Below are positions 38,483 through 47,192 of a stretch of DNA of 64,000 bases, one piece after another. This stretch comes from DASXRA01 sp963737425 (GTDB lineage: Bacteria; Actinomycetota; Actinomycetes; Mycobacteriales; Jatrophihabitantaceae): the NCBI GenBank assembly GCA_963737425.1, contig CAVTSX010000009.1, forward strand, positions 62,001 through 126,000, written 5' to 3'. Position 1 is the first letter of the stretch. Each line of letters starts with the position of its first letter. The notes under the pieces were generated by a model that was not told where the DNA came from, made no database searches, and saw only the letters and a program-made list of their open reading frames with translations. Position numbers and translations under genes: made by a program.

Positions 38483-40537
38483 ATGATCCGCTCGTCCCGC
38501 TGTGTTCTGGCCGCCGCGCTGCTGCTCACCTGCGCTGCGGCCGCGGCGCCCGGGCCCGTGGGCCCGACGGCTTCCGCGGCGACGATCCAGCCCGCCGCCC
38601 TGCAGATCGATGTCGACCACCCGGCCCAGTACATCGACCCGCAACTGTTCGGATCGAACGTGGCGTGGAACGCGGAGCCCGACGTCATGCAGGGCGCGTC
38701 CACCCGTTTCTACCCGCAGTTTCTGCGCCAGGTTCGGTCAGTCGGGTACGGCGCGCAGCGCTTTCCCGGCGGGACGTTGGGCTCGTTCTACCGCTGGAAG
38801 CGTGCGATCGGCCCGTTGGCCGACCGGCAACCAAACACCTTCTTCGCGGGCGACGGGCCAGAGCCGTCGCTGCTCGGCCCGGACGAGTTCGGCCGCCTGC
38901 TGACGACGACGGGCGGTGCCGGTGACGTGATCGTCAACCCGTCCTCGGGCACGGTGGCGGAGGCGCGGGACTTCGTGGCGTACATGACGTTGCCTGCGCC
39001 TCGTCGCCCGGTGGCGGATCCGGCCGACCCGCAGTACTGGGCCGGACTGCGCGCACGCAACGGCCACCCCCTGCCCTACGACGTGCCGTGGTGGGAAGTC
39101 GGAAACGAGATCAACACCGCCTCCAACGCAGGGTGGATGGCCGGATCGCTTGTGTCCTATGCGCATCCCTCGTGCGTCAGCACCAATGTGCGCGCATGCC
39201 TGTACGACTTCGGCGGCACGACGCGGTTCACCGACGAACCGGTCGGCGAGCTGGCAGACACCAGGCCCTCGGCGGCACTCAGCACCGGCGCAGCCGGGCA
39301 GGCCAAGTACGTCGCGTACCCGCCTGTCGCGCCGGACAGCCTGACCGTGCAGGTCGCCGGGCAGACCTGGACCCAGGTGGCCAATCTCGCCGGCGCCTCA
39401 GCCGACGCGCACGTGTACCGGCTGGACCCGGACACCGGCCAGATCACCTTCGGCGACGGTGTCCATGGCGCGATACCGCCGTCCGGTGCGCAGATCACCG
39501 CGGGCTACGACTCCGGACCCCATCCGGGGTTCGTGGACTTCTACCAGGCCATGAAGTCCGTCAACCCCGCCATCCACGTGTGCCTGGGCGACTCGTCGTA
39601 TCCGGCCGGGGTCGGCTATCTCCAGGATCTTGGATCGTCCTACCGCTACGACTGTGTGCCGACCCATCCCTACGTGCGCAACGGAACTGCGACCGCTCAA
39701 GGAGACATCCCGAACAACCTGCCCGAGTCGCAGTACGACCTGCAAATTCTCGCGCTTCCCGCGGTACTCGCCGGGCAGGTGCAGCAGGTGCGGCAGCAGA
39801 TCGACCAGTACGCCGGGGCGAACGCCGCCAGCGTCAGCATCCCGATCACCGAGTTCGGCCAACTGCAGAGCTCGGTGCCGGACTTCGCGCCCACGTTTCA
39901 TTCGACGCTGCTAGAAGGAATCCTGATCGCCTGCGAGTTACGCGAGTGGGCCGGCCTCGGCGTGCCACTCGCCGAGCACTACCTGCTGACCGGCTCGCCG
40001 TTCGGCTCGACCTCCACCGACCCCGGCGTGAACGTGAACACCAACGCCGAGATCGTGGGTCCCGGCCCGAATTCGATCCTCGAGCCGACCGCACTGGTGG
40101 AACAGCTGTTCCGGCCGCTCGGTGGCCGGCAACAGGTGAACGTCAACGCCGCGTCGATGCCCACGCTCCTACTCCCGGACGGCACCGATCTGCCGATGCT
40201 GCAGACCCTCGCGGGCCGGCAAGGCAACAGCCTCGAACTGGTCGTGATCAACCAGTCACCCGACACCGACGTCTCCACCACCGTCACGACCGGCGACGCT
40301 CAGGTGGCCCACGCATCGATCGCCACCCTCGACGGGGCGTCTGCGCTGTCCTACAACACCTCCGCGGACCAGCGCGCAGTTGTCGTTCACACCACGCCGG
40401 CGCACCCGGCCGGAAACACGCTCACCGTCGCCTTCCCGGCCCATTCGGTGAGCCTTGTACGACTCGATCTCGCCGGCCGAGATCCAGTTCTCGCGACGCC
40501 GGCGGACGGTTCTGCCGCGATCGACAAGGAGAAATGA
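38483..40537 (+). CDS. Secreted GH51-like alpha-L-arabinofuranosidase
   Basis: A 684-aa enzyme. ATG at 38483 has AGGAG six bases upstream and begins a Sec signal peptide (VLAAALLLTCAAAAA). The acid/base motif WWEVGNEIN lies near residue 208 and the nucleophile motif ITEFGQL further on, which fits clan GH-A arabinofuranosidases such as GH51. Between them is an insert with YPPVAPDSLTVQV and GDGVHGAIPPSGAQI that is not part of the usual GH51 barrel. It would release L-arabinofuranose side chains from arabinan, arabinoxylan or arabinogalactan outside the cell. Its stop overlaps the start of the GH92 gene. Confidence 0.82.
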   Translation: MIRSSRCVLAAALLLTCAAAAAPGPVGPTASAATIQPAALQIDVDHPAQYIDPQLFGSNVAWNAEPDVMQGASTRFYPQFLRQVRSVGYGAQRFPGGTLGSFYRWKRAIGPLADRQPNTFFAGDGPEPSLLGPDEFGRLLTTTGGAGDVIVNPSSGTVAEARDFVAYMTLPAPRRPVADPADPQYWAGLRARNGHPLPYDVPWWEVGNEINTASNAGWMAGSLVSYAHPSCVSTNVRACLYDFGGTTRFTDEPVGELADTRPSAALSTGAAGQAKYVAYPPVAPDSLTVQVAGQTWTQVANLAGASADAHVYRLDPDTGQITFGDGVHGAIPPSGAQITAGYDSGPHPGFVDFYQAMKSVNPAIHVCLGDSSYPAGVGYLQDLGSSYRYDCVPTHPYVRNGTATAQGDIPNNLPESQYDLQILALPAVLAGQVQQVRQQIDQYAGANAASVSIPITEFGQLQSSVPDFAPTFHSTLLEGILIACELREWAGLGVPLAEHYLLTGSPFGSTSTDPGVNVNTNAEIVGPGPNSILEPTALVEQLFRPLGGRQQVNVNAASMPTLLLPDGTDLPMLQTLAGRQGNSLELVVINQSPDTDVSTTVTTGDAQVAHASIATLDGASALSYNTSADQRAVVVHTTPAHPAGNTLTVAFPAHSVSLVRLDLAGRDPVLATPADGSAAIDKEK

Positions 40538-43215
40538 CTGTGCCTGCAATCCGGCGTCAACTGCGCCGCTGCTCGCTGCCTGCCGTCGCCGGCTGGGCCA
40601 TTCTGCTGATTGCCGCCGCTGTCGGCATGTCGCCCCACGCCGCGGCTTCGGACAATCTCCTTGCTGCGCAGGCAAGTCCTGCTCCCGCCACGCTCGTCAA
40701 CCCGATGATCGGCACGTCGGTCGCCACAACCGGGGGCAGCCGGGTCAACACGTTCCCGGGGCCGGACATGCCTTTCGGCATGATCCAGTGGGGCCCGGAC
40801 ACGTCGCCGATGCGTACCAACGGCGGCGGATACGACTACAACTCCAACGAGATCCTCGGGTTCAGCCTAGATCGTCTGAGCGGAGCCGGATGCCCGGTGT
40901 ACGGCGACGTTCCCATCCTGCCGACGGTCGGCGCGATCCCGGCCGACCCCACAGGCGCCACGATGGACTACTCACACTCCGACGAGACGGCGCAGGTCGG
41001 CTACTACGCCGTCACCGGAACCTCGTCGGGCGCGACATCGGATCCGGTCACCACCGAACTGACCACGACGCCACGCGCCGGCATCGGCCGGTTCACGTTT
41101 CCGGCATCCGCCCAGTCGAACCTCCTGCTCAAGGTCGCCGACAGCGCCGAGAAGATCGTGGACGGAAAACCCAAGTACCAAAAGGTCGACGCCACCACCG
41201 CGCAGATCGTCGGCGACGACGAGGTGATCGGATCGGTAACTGCGGGCCACTTCTGCAACATCACCTCGTCGAAGCAGCGCGACTACACGCTGCATTTCGA
41301 CATCAGGTTCAGCCAGCCGTTCACGTCCGGCAGAACGTGGACCGGTGGTCCGGGCACCGATCCCGGCGGTATTGCGCTGACGTTCGACACGACCGAGAAC
41401 CCGACGGTCGTCGCAAAGGTCGGCATCTCGTACACGAGTGACGCCAACGCCGCAGTCAACCTCGCCGCGGAAGTCGCGGCCCAGGACTTCGACGCGGTTC
41501 GCCAGGCCAATGTGCAGGCGTGGAACCACATTCTCGGCCGGATCGCGGTCGCGGGAGGTACGGCGGACCAGCAGGCGGTGTTCTACACGGCGCTCTACCA
41601 TTCGCTGCTCGATCCGCACGTGTTCAGCGACGTCAACGGCCAGTACCGGGGCATGGACGGGCTGGTGCACACGGTCGCCCACGGCCACGACCAGTACGCC
41701 GACTACTCCGCCTGGGACATCTACCGGGACGAGGTGCAGCTCGTGTCCATGCTCGCTCCGCATGAGATGAGCGACATGGTGCGATCCATGCTCGACGACT
41801 ATGACCAGGGCGGCACGCTGCCGAAGTGGTCCAACGCCAACGGCGAAAGCTACGAGATGGTGGGCGACCCGGCCGATCCGATCATCGCCGACGCCTACGC
41901 GTTCGGCGCCCGCGACTTCGACGCCGACAAGGCGCTGCAGGCCATGGTCGCCGAAGCCACCGCGCCGAACCCGGTTCGACCCGGCCAGTCCGTGCTCGAC
42001 GAATACGGCTACCTGCCCACGGACATGAGCTACGGCTGCTGCAACTTCACCGCAGCGGTCTCGACCCAGTTGGAGTACGACACCGCCGACTACGCCGTCG
42101 CCTCGTTCGCGAAGGCAACTGGACACGAGTCCGACTACAGGCGTTTCGCCACACGCGCCCAGAACTGGGAGAACGCCTTCAACCCAGCCACCGGATACGT
42201 GCAGGCCAAGCTGGCCAACGGCCAGTGGGCACCTGGTTTCACACCTGGCACCGGTACGGGAATGATCGAAGGCACCTCCGCCCAGTACACACCGATGATC
42301 CCGTTCAACCTGCACGGCGTTGCTGCCGCGAGAGGTGGTGACCAGGCGTGGGGCAGTTACCTCGATGGCCTCACCGCCAACCTCACCGATCCCGGCCCGA
42401 CCAGTGCCAACCTGTCGAACGAGCCGTGTCTCGCGGTGCCGTGGGAATACGACTACATCGGCATGCCGTGGAAGACCCAGCAGGTCGTGCGCGCGGCGCA
42501 GGTCCAGCTGTACGCGAACGCCCCCGGTGGCGAACCCGGAAACGACGACCTGGGCGCGATGAGTTCGTGGTACGTCTGGTCGGCTCTCGGGATGTATCCG
42601 GAAACCCCCGGTACCGACACGCTCGTCCTGGGCAGCCCGCTCTTTCGCCATGCATCCGTGCACCTGGCCAACGGCGGCGACATCACGATCGATGCTCCGT
42701 CCGCCGCAATCGACGCCCCCTACGTGCAGAGCGTCCAGCTCAACGGGCAGGACTGGTCCAAGGCGTACCTCACCGGCAGCCAGTTCCGGCACGGCGCGCA
42801 CCTGTCCTTCGACGTCGGCACCGCACCGAACACGTCCTGGGCCAGCGGCCCGGCGGCCGCTCCCCCGTCAGACACGACCGGGCAATCCGCGGCCATTCCC
42901 TACCTGGCGCCGAGCCGACTGGCCCTCTCCCCCGGGCAGACCGCAACGGCCAGTCTCGGCGTCCGGAACATCACGGACCGGCCCGTCAGCGCCACGGCTA
43001 CGACGGCTCCGCCGGCCGGTATTGCCGTCGCGCCCGCAGGCGGCACCGTTCGCGTCCCATCCGGTGGCACGGCCCAGATCACGCTGGCCGTGTCGGTCGG
43101 GGCCGATATCGCTCCCGGCTCATACCTCATCCCGATCACGCTGACTGCCCGCGACTCCGCTTCAGCGCTACCGGCCACCCTGCTCGTGGCCGTCAGCGCC
43201 GCCGGTGGGCCGTAA
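40534..43215 (+). CDS. Secreted GH92 alpha-mannosidase
   Basis: An 893-aa enzyme. Signal peptide (AGWAILLIAAAVGMSPHAAAS), then typical GH92 motifs: NPMIGT, FPGPDMPFGMIQWGPD, GAGCPVYGDVPILPTVG, YSAWDIYRDE and GNDDLGAMSSWYVWSALGMYPE. GH92 members remove alpha-linked mannose with inversion and need calcium. A ~100-aa NEW3-like beta domain closes the protein. ATG at 40534 gives the ATGA overlap with the GH51 stop; the in-frame GTG at 40540 has better spacing from AAGGAG and is an alternative. Mannosidase next to arabinose/galactose enzymes suggests a glycoprotein or mixed plant/fungal wall target. Confidence 0.92.
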   Translation: MTVPAIRRQLRRCSLPAVAGWAILLIAAAVGMSPHAAASDNLLAAQASPAPATLVNPMIGTSVATTGGSRVNTFPGPDMPFGMIQWGPDTSPMRTNGGGYDYNSNEILGFSLDRLSGAGCPVYGDVPILPTVGAIPADPTGATMDYSHSDETAQVGYYAVTGTSSGATSDPVTTELTTTPRAGIGRFTFPASAQSNLLLKVADSAEKIVDGKPKYQKVDATTAQIVGDDEVIGSVTAGHFCNITSSKQRDYTLHFDIRFSQPFTSGRTWTGGPGTDPGGIALTFDTTENPTVVAKVGISYTSDANAAVNLAAEVAAQDFDAVRQANVQAWNHILGRIAVAGGTADQQAVFYTALYHSLLDPHVFSDVNGQYRGMDGLVHTVAHGHDQYADYSAWDIYRDEVQLVSMLAPHEMSDMVRSMLDDYDQGGTLPKWSNANGESYEMVGDPADPIIADAYAFGARDFDADKALQAMVAEATAPNPVRPGQSVLDEYGYLPTDMSYGCCNFTAAVSTQLEYDTADYAVASFAKATGHESDYRRFATRAQNWENAFNPATGYVQAKLANGQWAPGFTPGTGTGMIEGTSAQYTPMIPFNLHGVAAARGGDQAWGSYLDGLTANLTDPGPTSANLSNEPCLAVPWEYDYIGMPWKTQQVVRAAQVQLYANAPGGEPGNDDLGAMSSWYVWSALGMYPETPGTDTLVLGSPLFRHASVHLANGGDITIDAPSAAIDAPYVQSVQLNGQDWSKAYLTGSQFRHGAHLSFDVGTAPNTSWASGPAAAPPSDTTGQSAAIPYLAPSRLALSPGQTATASLGVRNITDRPVSATATTAPPAGIAVAPAGGTVRVPSGGTAQITLAVSVGADIAPGSYLIPITLTARDSASALPATLLVAVSAAGGP

Positions 43216-43279
43216 GGCATCGCCGAAGCCCGCCGCACGGCCGCCGACGTATCGCCCGTCCCTGCGTTCAGAATGGTGA

Positions 43280-43295
43280 CTGGCGAAGTCGCCAG
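43280..43295. promoter_or_regulatory. 16-base inverted repeat upstream of the membrane protein gene
   Basis: CTGGCGA-AG-TCGCCAG, seven perfect pairs, 29 bases before the ATG at 43325. A possible operator. Confidence 0.4.
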
Positions 43296-43324
43296 CCGGA
43301 TGCCCGGCGAGTGAAGGGGAAGCG

Positions 43325-44605
43325 ATGCAGGTCGAGCAGTCGAAACCGGGATCGGTCGGGTTCGCCGCCCTGATCGGCGCGGCGGCAGGTGCCGCTCTGG
43401 CGGGGCACCGCGGTTCGCGAGCTGCCGGCGTAGGTGCAATCGCCGGGGCGGCCGGGATGGCGGTGGTCGACACCGTGGCCCGGGCTCGGCAGCGTCCCGG
43501 CGAGACTCCGGCGCTATGGTCGCGGATCGCGGCAAGTGGCGCGCTCGTCGCCCCGCTCGGCTGGGTCGCGGGACGGTCCGGCCGAGTCGGGCCGGTGGCG
43601 GTCGGCACTGCGACCGGGACGCTCGGCGGCCTGCTCGGCATCCGTCCGCAGAAGGTGCTGCTCGGGCCGGTGTTCGGAGCTGCGGTCGGCCGGGCGTTCG
43701 CGGCGAGACGGCCGCAGGTTGCGGCGGCGATCGTGGCCAGCACGACGATGGTCGCCTATCGCGTGGCATCGGCGCTCGTGCTCCGCAACGCGCAGGTGAG
43801 CCTGCTGGCCGACAAGGTTCCGGCGAAAGACCTGCCGTTCGTCGTGCCCCGCGAAGCGCGCTCGTCCTATGTCGGCACGGGCTACGTCCGTGAACTGGCC
43901 GAGACGATCGGTGGACGCTACGTCGCCGACGCGCCCGACGTCGGAATCGTTGCCTCGCTGGACGAACTGGCCGGCCCGGACTTCGATCCGGCGGCAGTCG
44001 ACCCGCGAGTACGCGAGTTCTACGAGCACACCACCCGCTTCCGGCTCGACATCGTGCCGCAGTGGCGGCTGTGGGTGCGGCCCGGCTATCTGCTCTATCG
44101 CACGCTGGTCGCGCGGCGACTGGGGCAGGCCAACGTCCCGATGAACCAGCGCGATACCCAACGCGGAATCCGCAGCCGAATCGACACGATCAGCCCACCC
44201 GGTGACGACATCGTGGCAGTACGCGGCTGGATCCGGTCGTTCGCCGACACCGACGAACCGATCTACGTAGGCATCTACACGACCTATCGCCATGACGGTC
44301 GCGGGTATGTCAGTGTCGGATTCCCCGCACCCCAGGCCAGCTTCACCGCCACCCTGCTGCCGCGTGCGCGGGCCGGCGGAGGCCTCGTGCTCACCAGTCG
44401 AAGCGACCTCGAGCATCCGGGCCATTACCTCGCCTACATCGACCCCGCTACCCGAGATCTCACGGCATTGGCAGTGCACGGCTTCGCCGAGCAACTCGAC
44501 GTCTATGTCGAAGATGACGAACTGCGTGCCGAGCACGCGTTCTGGGTTTTCGGGATGCCGTTTCTCGTGCTGCTCTACCGCATGCACCGCAAGCCCGAAA
44601 GCTGA
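43325..44605 (+). CDS. Conserved membrane-associated protein of unknown function
   Basis: A 426-aa protein that I do not recognise. Residues 1-160 are Gly/Ala-rich and hydrophobic with several possible membrane helices and glycine-zipper-like spacing (AALIGAAAGAALAG, GTATGTLGGLLG). Residues 170-410 are soluble and mixed, and a final hydrophobic stretch (FWVFGMPFLVLLYRM) precedes a basic tail. ATG has AAGGGGA upstream. It points away from its left neighbours and is separated from the next gene by a hairpin-rich region. Confidence 0.75.
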   Translation: MQVEQSKPGSVGFAALIGAAAGAALAGHRGSRAAGVGAIAGAAGMAVVDTVARARQRPGETPALWSRIAASGALVAPLGWVAGRSGRVGPVAVGTATGTLGGLLGIRPQKVLLGPVFGAAVGRAFAARRPQVAAAIVASTTMVAYRVASALVLRNAQVSLLADKVPAKDLPFVVPREARSSYVGTGYVRELAETIGGRYVADAPDVGIVASLDELAGPDFDPAAVDPRVREFYEHTTRFRLDIVPQWRLWVRPGYLLYRTLVARRLGQANVPMNQRDTQRGIRSRIDTISPPGDDIVAVRGWIRSFADTDEPIYVGIYTTYRHDGRGYVSVGFPAPQASFTATLLPRARAGGGLVLTSRSDLEHPGHYLAYIDPATRDLTALAVHGFAEQLDVYVEDDELRAEHAFWVFGMPFLVLLYRMHRKPES

Positions 44606-44643
44606 CCCCCCGCCAGTCGCCAGCCGCGGGTGGGCACTTAGGC

Positions 44644-44675
44644 CGCAGGTGGGCACTTACAACTGCCCACCTGCG
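44644..44675. terminator. Strong hairpin, probable bidirectional terminator
   Basis: CGCAGGTGGGCA (44644-44655) and TGCCCACCTGCG (44664-44675) form a perfect 12-base stem with an 8-base loop, between two convergent genes. No T-run follows. Confidence 0.55.
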
Positions 44676-44756
44676 CAACAACTGCCCACCCGCGCGAAAC
44701 CTGCCCACCGGCTGCCCACCTGCGCAACAACTGCCCACCCGCGCGAGACCTGCCCG
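44663..44756. repeat. Two tandem copies of a 49-base unit
   Basis: The unit at 44663-44711 recurs at 44712-44756 with a single clear change (GAAACC to GAGACC). Each contains two CTGCCCACC elements. An extra GTGGGCACTTA pair lies at 44630 and 44650. Confidence 0.75.
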
Positions 44757-44781
44757 GGGGGCGACCCACGGTCGCCGACGA

Positions 44782-45048
44782 CTACTTCCAGCGAAAGTGC
44801 ACAAATACTCGGCCGAAGTTGTCCCGGTCCTTCTCGACGCGATGGTAGACAGCGCGCACATCCTTGCGGTCCAGGAACCGGAGCACGCGCTTCTTGAGCT
44901 GACCCGAGCCCTTGCCGGGGATGATCTCGACGAGCGGCGCGCGCTTTGCCACCGCTTCGTCCATGATCGACTGAAGCGCCCGCTCGATCTCGTCACCGCG
45001 GTTGTAGATGTCGTGCAGGTCCAGCTTTAGCTTCACGTACGTCATCAT
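44782..45048 (-). CDS. Small Smr-domain protein
   Basis: An 88-aa protein that is only a Smr domain: LDLHDIYNRGDEIERAL, EIIPGKGSGQLKKRVLRFLDR and a C-terminal strand RVFVHFRW. LDLH and the GxGSGxLK loop are the family's signature. Smr domains bind and cut nucleic acids, in mismatch repair (MutS2) or ribosome rescue. ATG at 45048 (or the next ATG at 45045) is favoured over the upstream frame, which is non-homologous. It overlaps the 3' end of the FAD monooxygenase gene by about 55 bases in another frame. Confidence 0.82.
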   Translation of the reverse strand: MMTYVKLKLDLHDIYNRGDEIERALQSIMDEAVAKRAPLVEIIPGKGSGQLKKRVLRFLDRKDVRAVYHRVEKDRDNFGRVFVHFRWK

Positions 45049-46438
45049 GCCCGCCGGAGCCCGGCCGGCCGGCCGGCTCGGGTACCGCTTCCGGCACACC
45101 CTGCGATACGCGGGCGGTGAGCACTCGCCACACGATGCACGGCTTGAAGAAGCTCTCCGGTCGCTCGATGAAGCCGGCAACGAGCAGGAACTGCCTGGTG
45201 AGCACAGGATCCGAACGGGCGGCACTGGTCAGCCGGTCGAGGTAGCGGTTCATGATCTTGGTCGCCGGAGAGCGCTTACCCTCGACGCCTTCGTAGCGCA
45301 GGTCTCCGCCAGTGGCGATCTTCCACGCGACGTCCTCTATGCGGTGCGCCTGCGCGAAGAACCTCCGCACGTCGAGCGGACCGCTCGCGAGGTTGTCCCG
45401 CAACGCCACAGCTTCCAGTGCGGCCACCGTCATGCCTTGCCCGTACATCGGGTTGAAGCACGCGATCGAGTCACCCAGGGCGAGAAGTCCTGCCGGGAAA
45501 GCGCGCAGCTTGTCGTAGCGGCGCCGGGAGCTCGCCGGGAAATGTGACGGCTGCAGGTCGGTCAACGGTGTCGCCCCGACGAGTGCGTCGGCGATCGCGG
45601 GGTTGGGCAGTCGCCTTGCGAACTCGAGATAGTCGTCGTCGTCGCGGTCCGGGCCCGACTCGAGCAAGCCGCCCAGTGTGACAATGTGCGTGCCATCCTC
45701 CTGCCCGATCATCACGCCGAAATGGGTCGTCTCGGCCGGGGTCACGATCGTGAGCAGGTCGGTTGGCGTGTTCGCGTCCGCCAGCTGCCAGCGCCGCGTC
45801 AGGTACGCCATCTTGCAGTGCACACGCTCCTCGGCCGGCGGGAGATAACCGAGCGCGGTCAGCCACTGCGGCAGCTTGGACACCTTGCCGGTCGCATCGA
45901 CGACGAGGTCCGCATCGATCCGCTCCGGGGCGCGGTCCCCGATGGCTCCGGTGGGACCGACCTCGACGCCGGTGACCCGGCGGGGGTCGCTCGCAACCGG
46001 CCCGAGCACCTCGACGCGGTCGCGGATCGTCACGCCCGGCAGCGCGGCAACCCGCACACGCACCTGGTGTTCGAGGAACGGCCGGGTGACGCCGATGCCG
46101 GTCACGCCGGCCCGCCCGCGCGCGAGACGCCCGCCGCCGACCGTCCACGAGCAGTCCTGGCTGACGTCACCGGCCGGGACGCCTTCGGCGACGAGGCCGT
46201 CGCGCAGGCCAGGCAGGAGATCGTTCAGGGCCCGCATGCCACCTGGCTGCAGGCCGTGTGCGTGCTTGCTCTGCGGAACGCCACGACGGTGCGCGGGACC
46301 GTCAGGCAGCGCGTCCCGCTCGAGGATCGTCACTCGCTGGTAGAAGCGGGCGAGCGCGGCGGCGGCGGCCAGGCCGCCCATGCTCGCCCCGATGACCACG
46401 GCGTGCTCTCGTGTCGTGTCCGGTACATACCCGCTCAT
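44993..46438 (-). CDS. FAD-dependent monooxygenase/oxidoreductase
   Basis: A 481-aa flavoprotein. The FAD motif VVIGASMGGLAAAAALA is at the N-terminus, and LALGDSIACFNPMYGQGMTVAALEA marks the second FAD-binding site of the aromatic hydroxylase/geranylgeranyl reductase group. ATG at 46438 follows AAGGGC and is preferred over 46501, which lies inside an operator-like palindrome. Substrate unknown. Divergent from the ECF sigma factor gene; the shared gap holds two copies of TGATCCGGAtCA. Confidence 0.85.
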   Translation of the reverse strand: MSGYVPDTTREHAVVIGASMGGLAAAAALARFYQRVTILERDALPDGPAHRRGVPQSKHAHGLQPGGMRALNDLLPGLRDGLVAEGVPAGDVSQDCSWTVGGGRLARGRAGVTGIGVTRPFLEHQVRVRVAALPGVTIRDRVEVLGPVASDPRRVTGVEVGPTGAIGDRAPERIDADLVVDATGKVSKLPQWLTALGYLPPAEERVHCKMAYLTRRWQLADANTPTDLLTIVTPAETTHFGVMIGQEDGTHIVTLGGLLESGPDRDDDDYLEFARRLPNPAIADALVGATPLTDLQPSHFPASSRRRYDKLRAFPAGLLALGDSIACFNPMYGQGMTVAALEAVALRDNLASGPLDVRRFFAQAHRIEDVAWKIATGGDLRYEGVEGKRSPATKIMNRYLDRLTSAARSDPVLTRQFLLVAGFIERPESFFKPCIVWRVLTARVSQGVPEAVPEPAGRPGSGGHDDVREAKAGPARHLQPR

Positions 46439-46488
46439 GTCGTCGCCCTTCGCGATGGCCCGTGTCAGCGGTACTTCGCTCGGGTCGC

Positions 46489-46500
46489 TGATCCGGATCA
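46489..46500. promoter_or_regulatory. Palindromic operator-like site 1
   Basis: TGATCCGGATCA, a perfect 12-base palindrome, 51 bases upstream of the FAD monooxygenase start. Confidence 0.5.
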
Positions 46501-46543
46501 CGCGGCGCCGTCGAATGAATTTCTAAATCCGGCGTATTGCGAG

Positions 46544-46555
46544 TGATCCGGACCA
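46544..46555. promoter_or_regulatory. Palindromic operator-like site 2
   Basis: TGATCCGGACCA, one change from site 1, 55 bases centre to centre, 29 bases before the sigma factor start. Confidence 0.45.
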
Positions 46556-46577
46556 AGCACCGCGACGAATATTCGAT

Positions 46578-47192
46578 GTGACCATGACGGTGAGCGTTCA
46601 GCCGCGTAGCGTCACGCAGGTGGCCGCTGGTGAGCCGCATGACGCGGTGATGCTGTCGCGCATCCAGGCCGGCGACGAGGTCGCCCTCGGTGCCGTCTAC
46701 GACCAACACGCGAATCTCGTCTTCGGTCTGGCTCGCCGGGTGACTCGCGACGAGCAACTGGCTCGCGACATCACCCAGGACGTCTTCACGTATCTGTGGG
46801 AATTGCCCGGCCGCGTCGACCTGTCCCGGGGCTCGCTGCGTGCCTACCTTGCGGTTGTCACGCACCGCCGTGCCGTCGACGAGGTACGCCGTAGCGAACG
46901 ACGCACGCGAACCGAGGCAGCCCTCGCGATCGACGCCGTCGAAGACGGACCCGAGGCCGAGGTGGTCCACGCGGCCGCGCAGGCCTGGAGCAAAGGACGT
47001 CTGGCGGCCGGGTTGGCCGAACTGCCCGCGGAGCAACGGGCTGCGGTCGAGCTCGCCTACTACGACGGCCTGACCTACAAGCAAGTCGCGAAGGCACTCG
47101 GAATCCCCGAGGGCACCGCGAAATCCCGACTTCGCCTGGCCATGGCCCGGCTGCGAACATTGCTCGGCGACGAGATGCGGACGGCGATCTAG
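46578..47192 (+). CDS. ECF-type RNA polymerase sigma factor
   Basis: A 204-aa sigma-70 family member with only regions 2 and 4. Region 2: DQHANLVFGLARRVTRDEQLARDITQDVFTYLW. Region 4 helix-turn-helix: AVELAYYDGLTYKQVAKALGIPEGTAKSRLRLAMARLR. The GTG at 46578 and the ATG at 46584 are both possible starts, and no clear ribosome binding site precedes either. The next gene begins directly after its stop and probably encodes its anti-sigma factor. Confidence 0.92.
   Translation: MTMTVSVQPRSVTQVAAGEPHDAVMLSRIQAGDEVALGAVYDQHANLVFGLARRVTRDEQLARDITQDVFTYLWELPGRVDLSRGSLRAYLAVVTHRRAVDEVRRSERRTRTEAALAIDAVEDGPEAEVVHAAAQAWSKGRLAAGLAELPAEQRAAVELAYYDGLTYKQVAKALGIPEGTAKSRLRLAMARLRTLLGDEMRTAI

Noticed and set aside
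40972..42801. Open minus-strand frame of 609 codons
   Set aside because: Antisense shadow of the GH92 gene, whose motifs are unmistakable on the plus strand.
44663..44756. Possible CRISPR array
   Set aside because: Only two units that touch each other without variable spacers; a simple tandem duplication.
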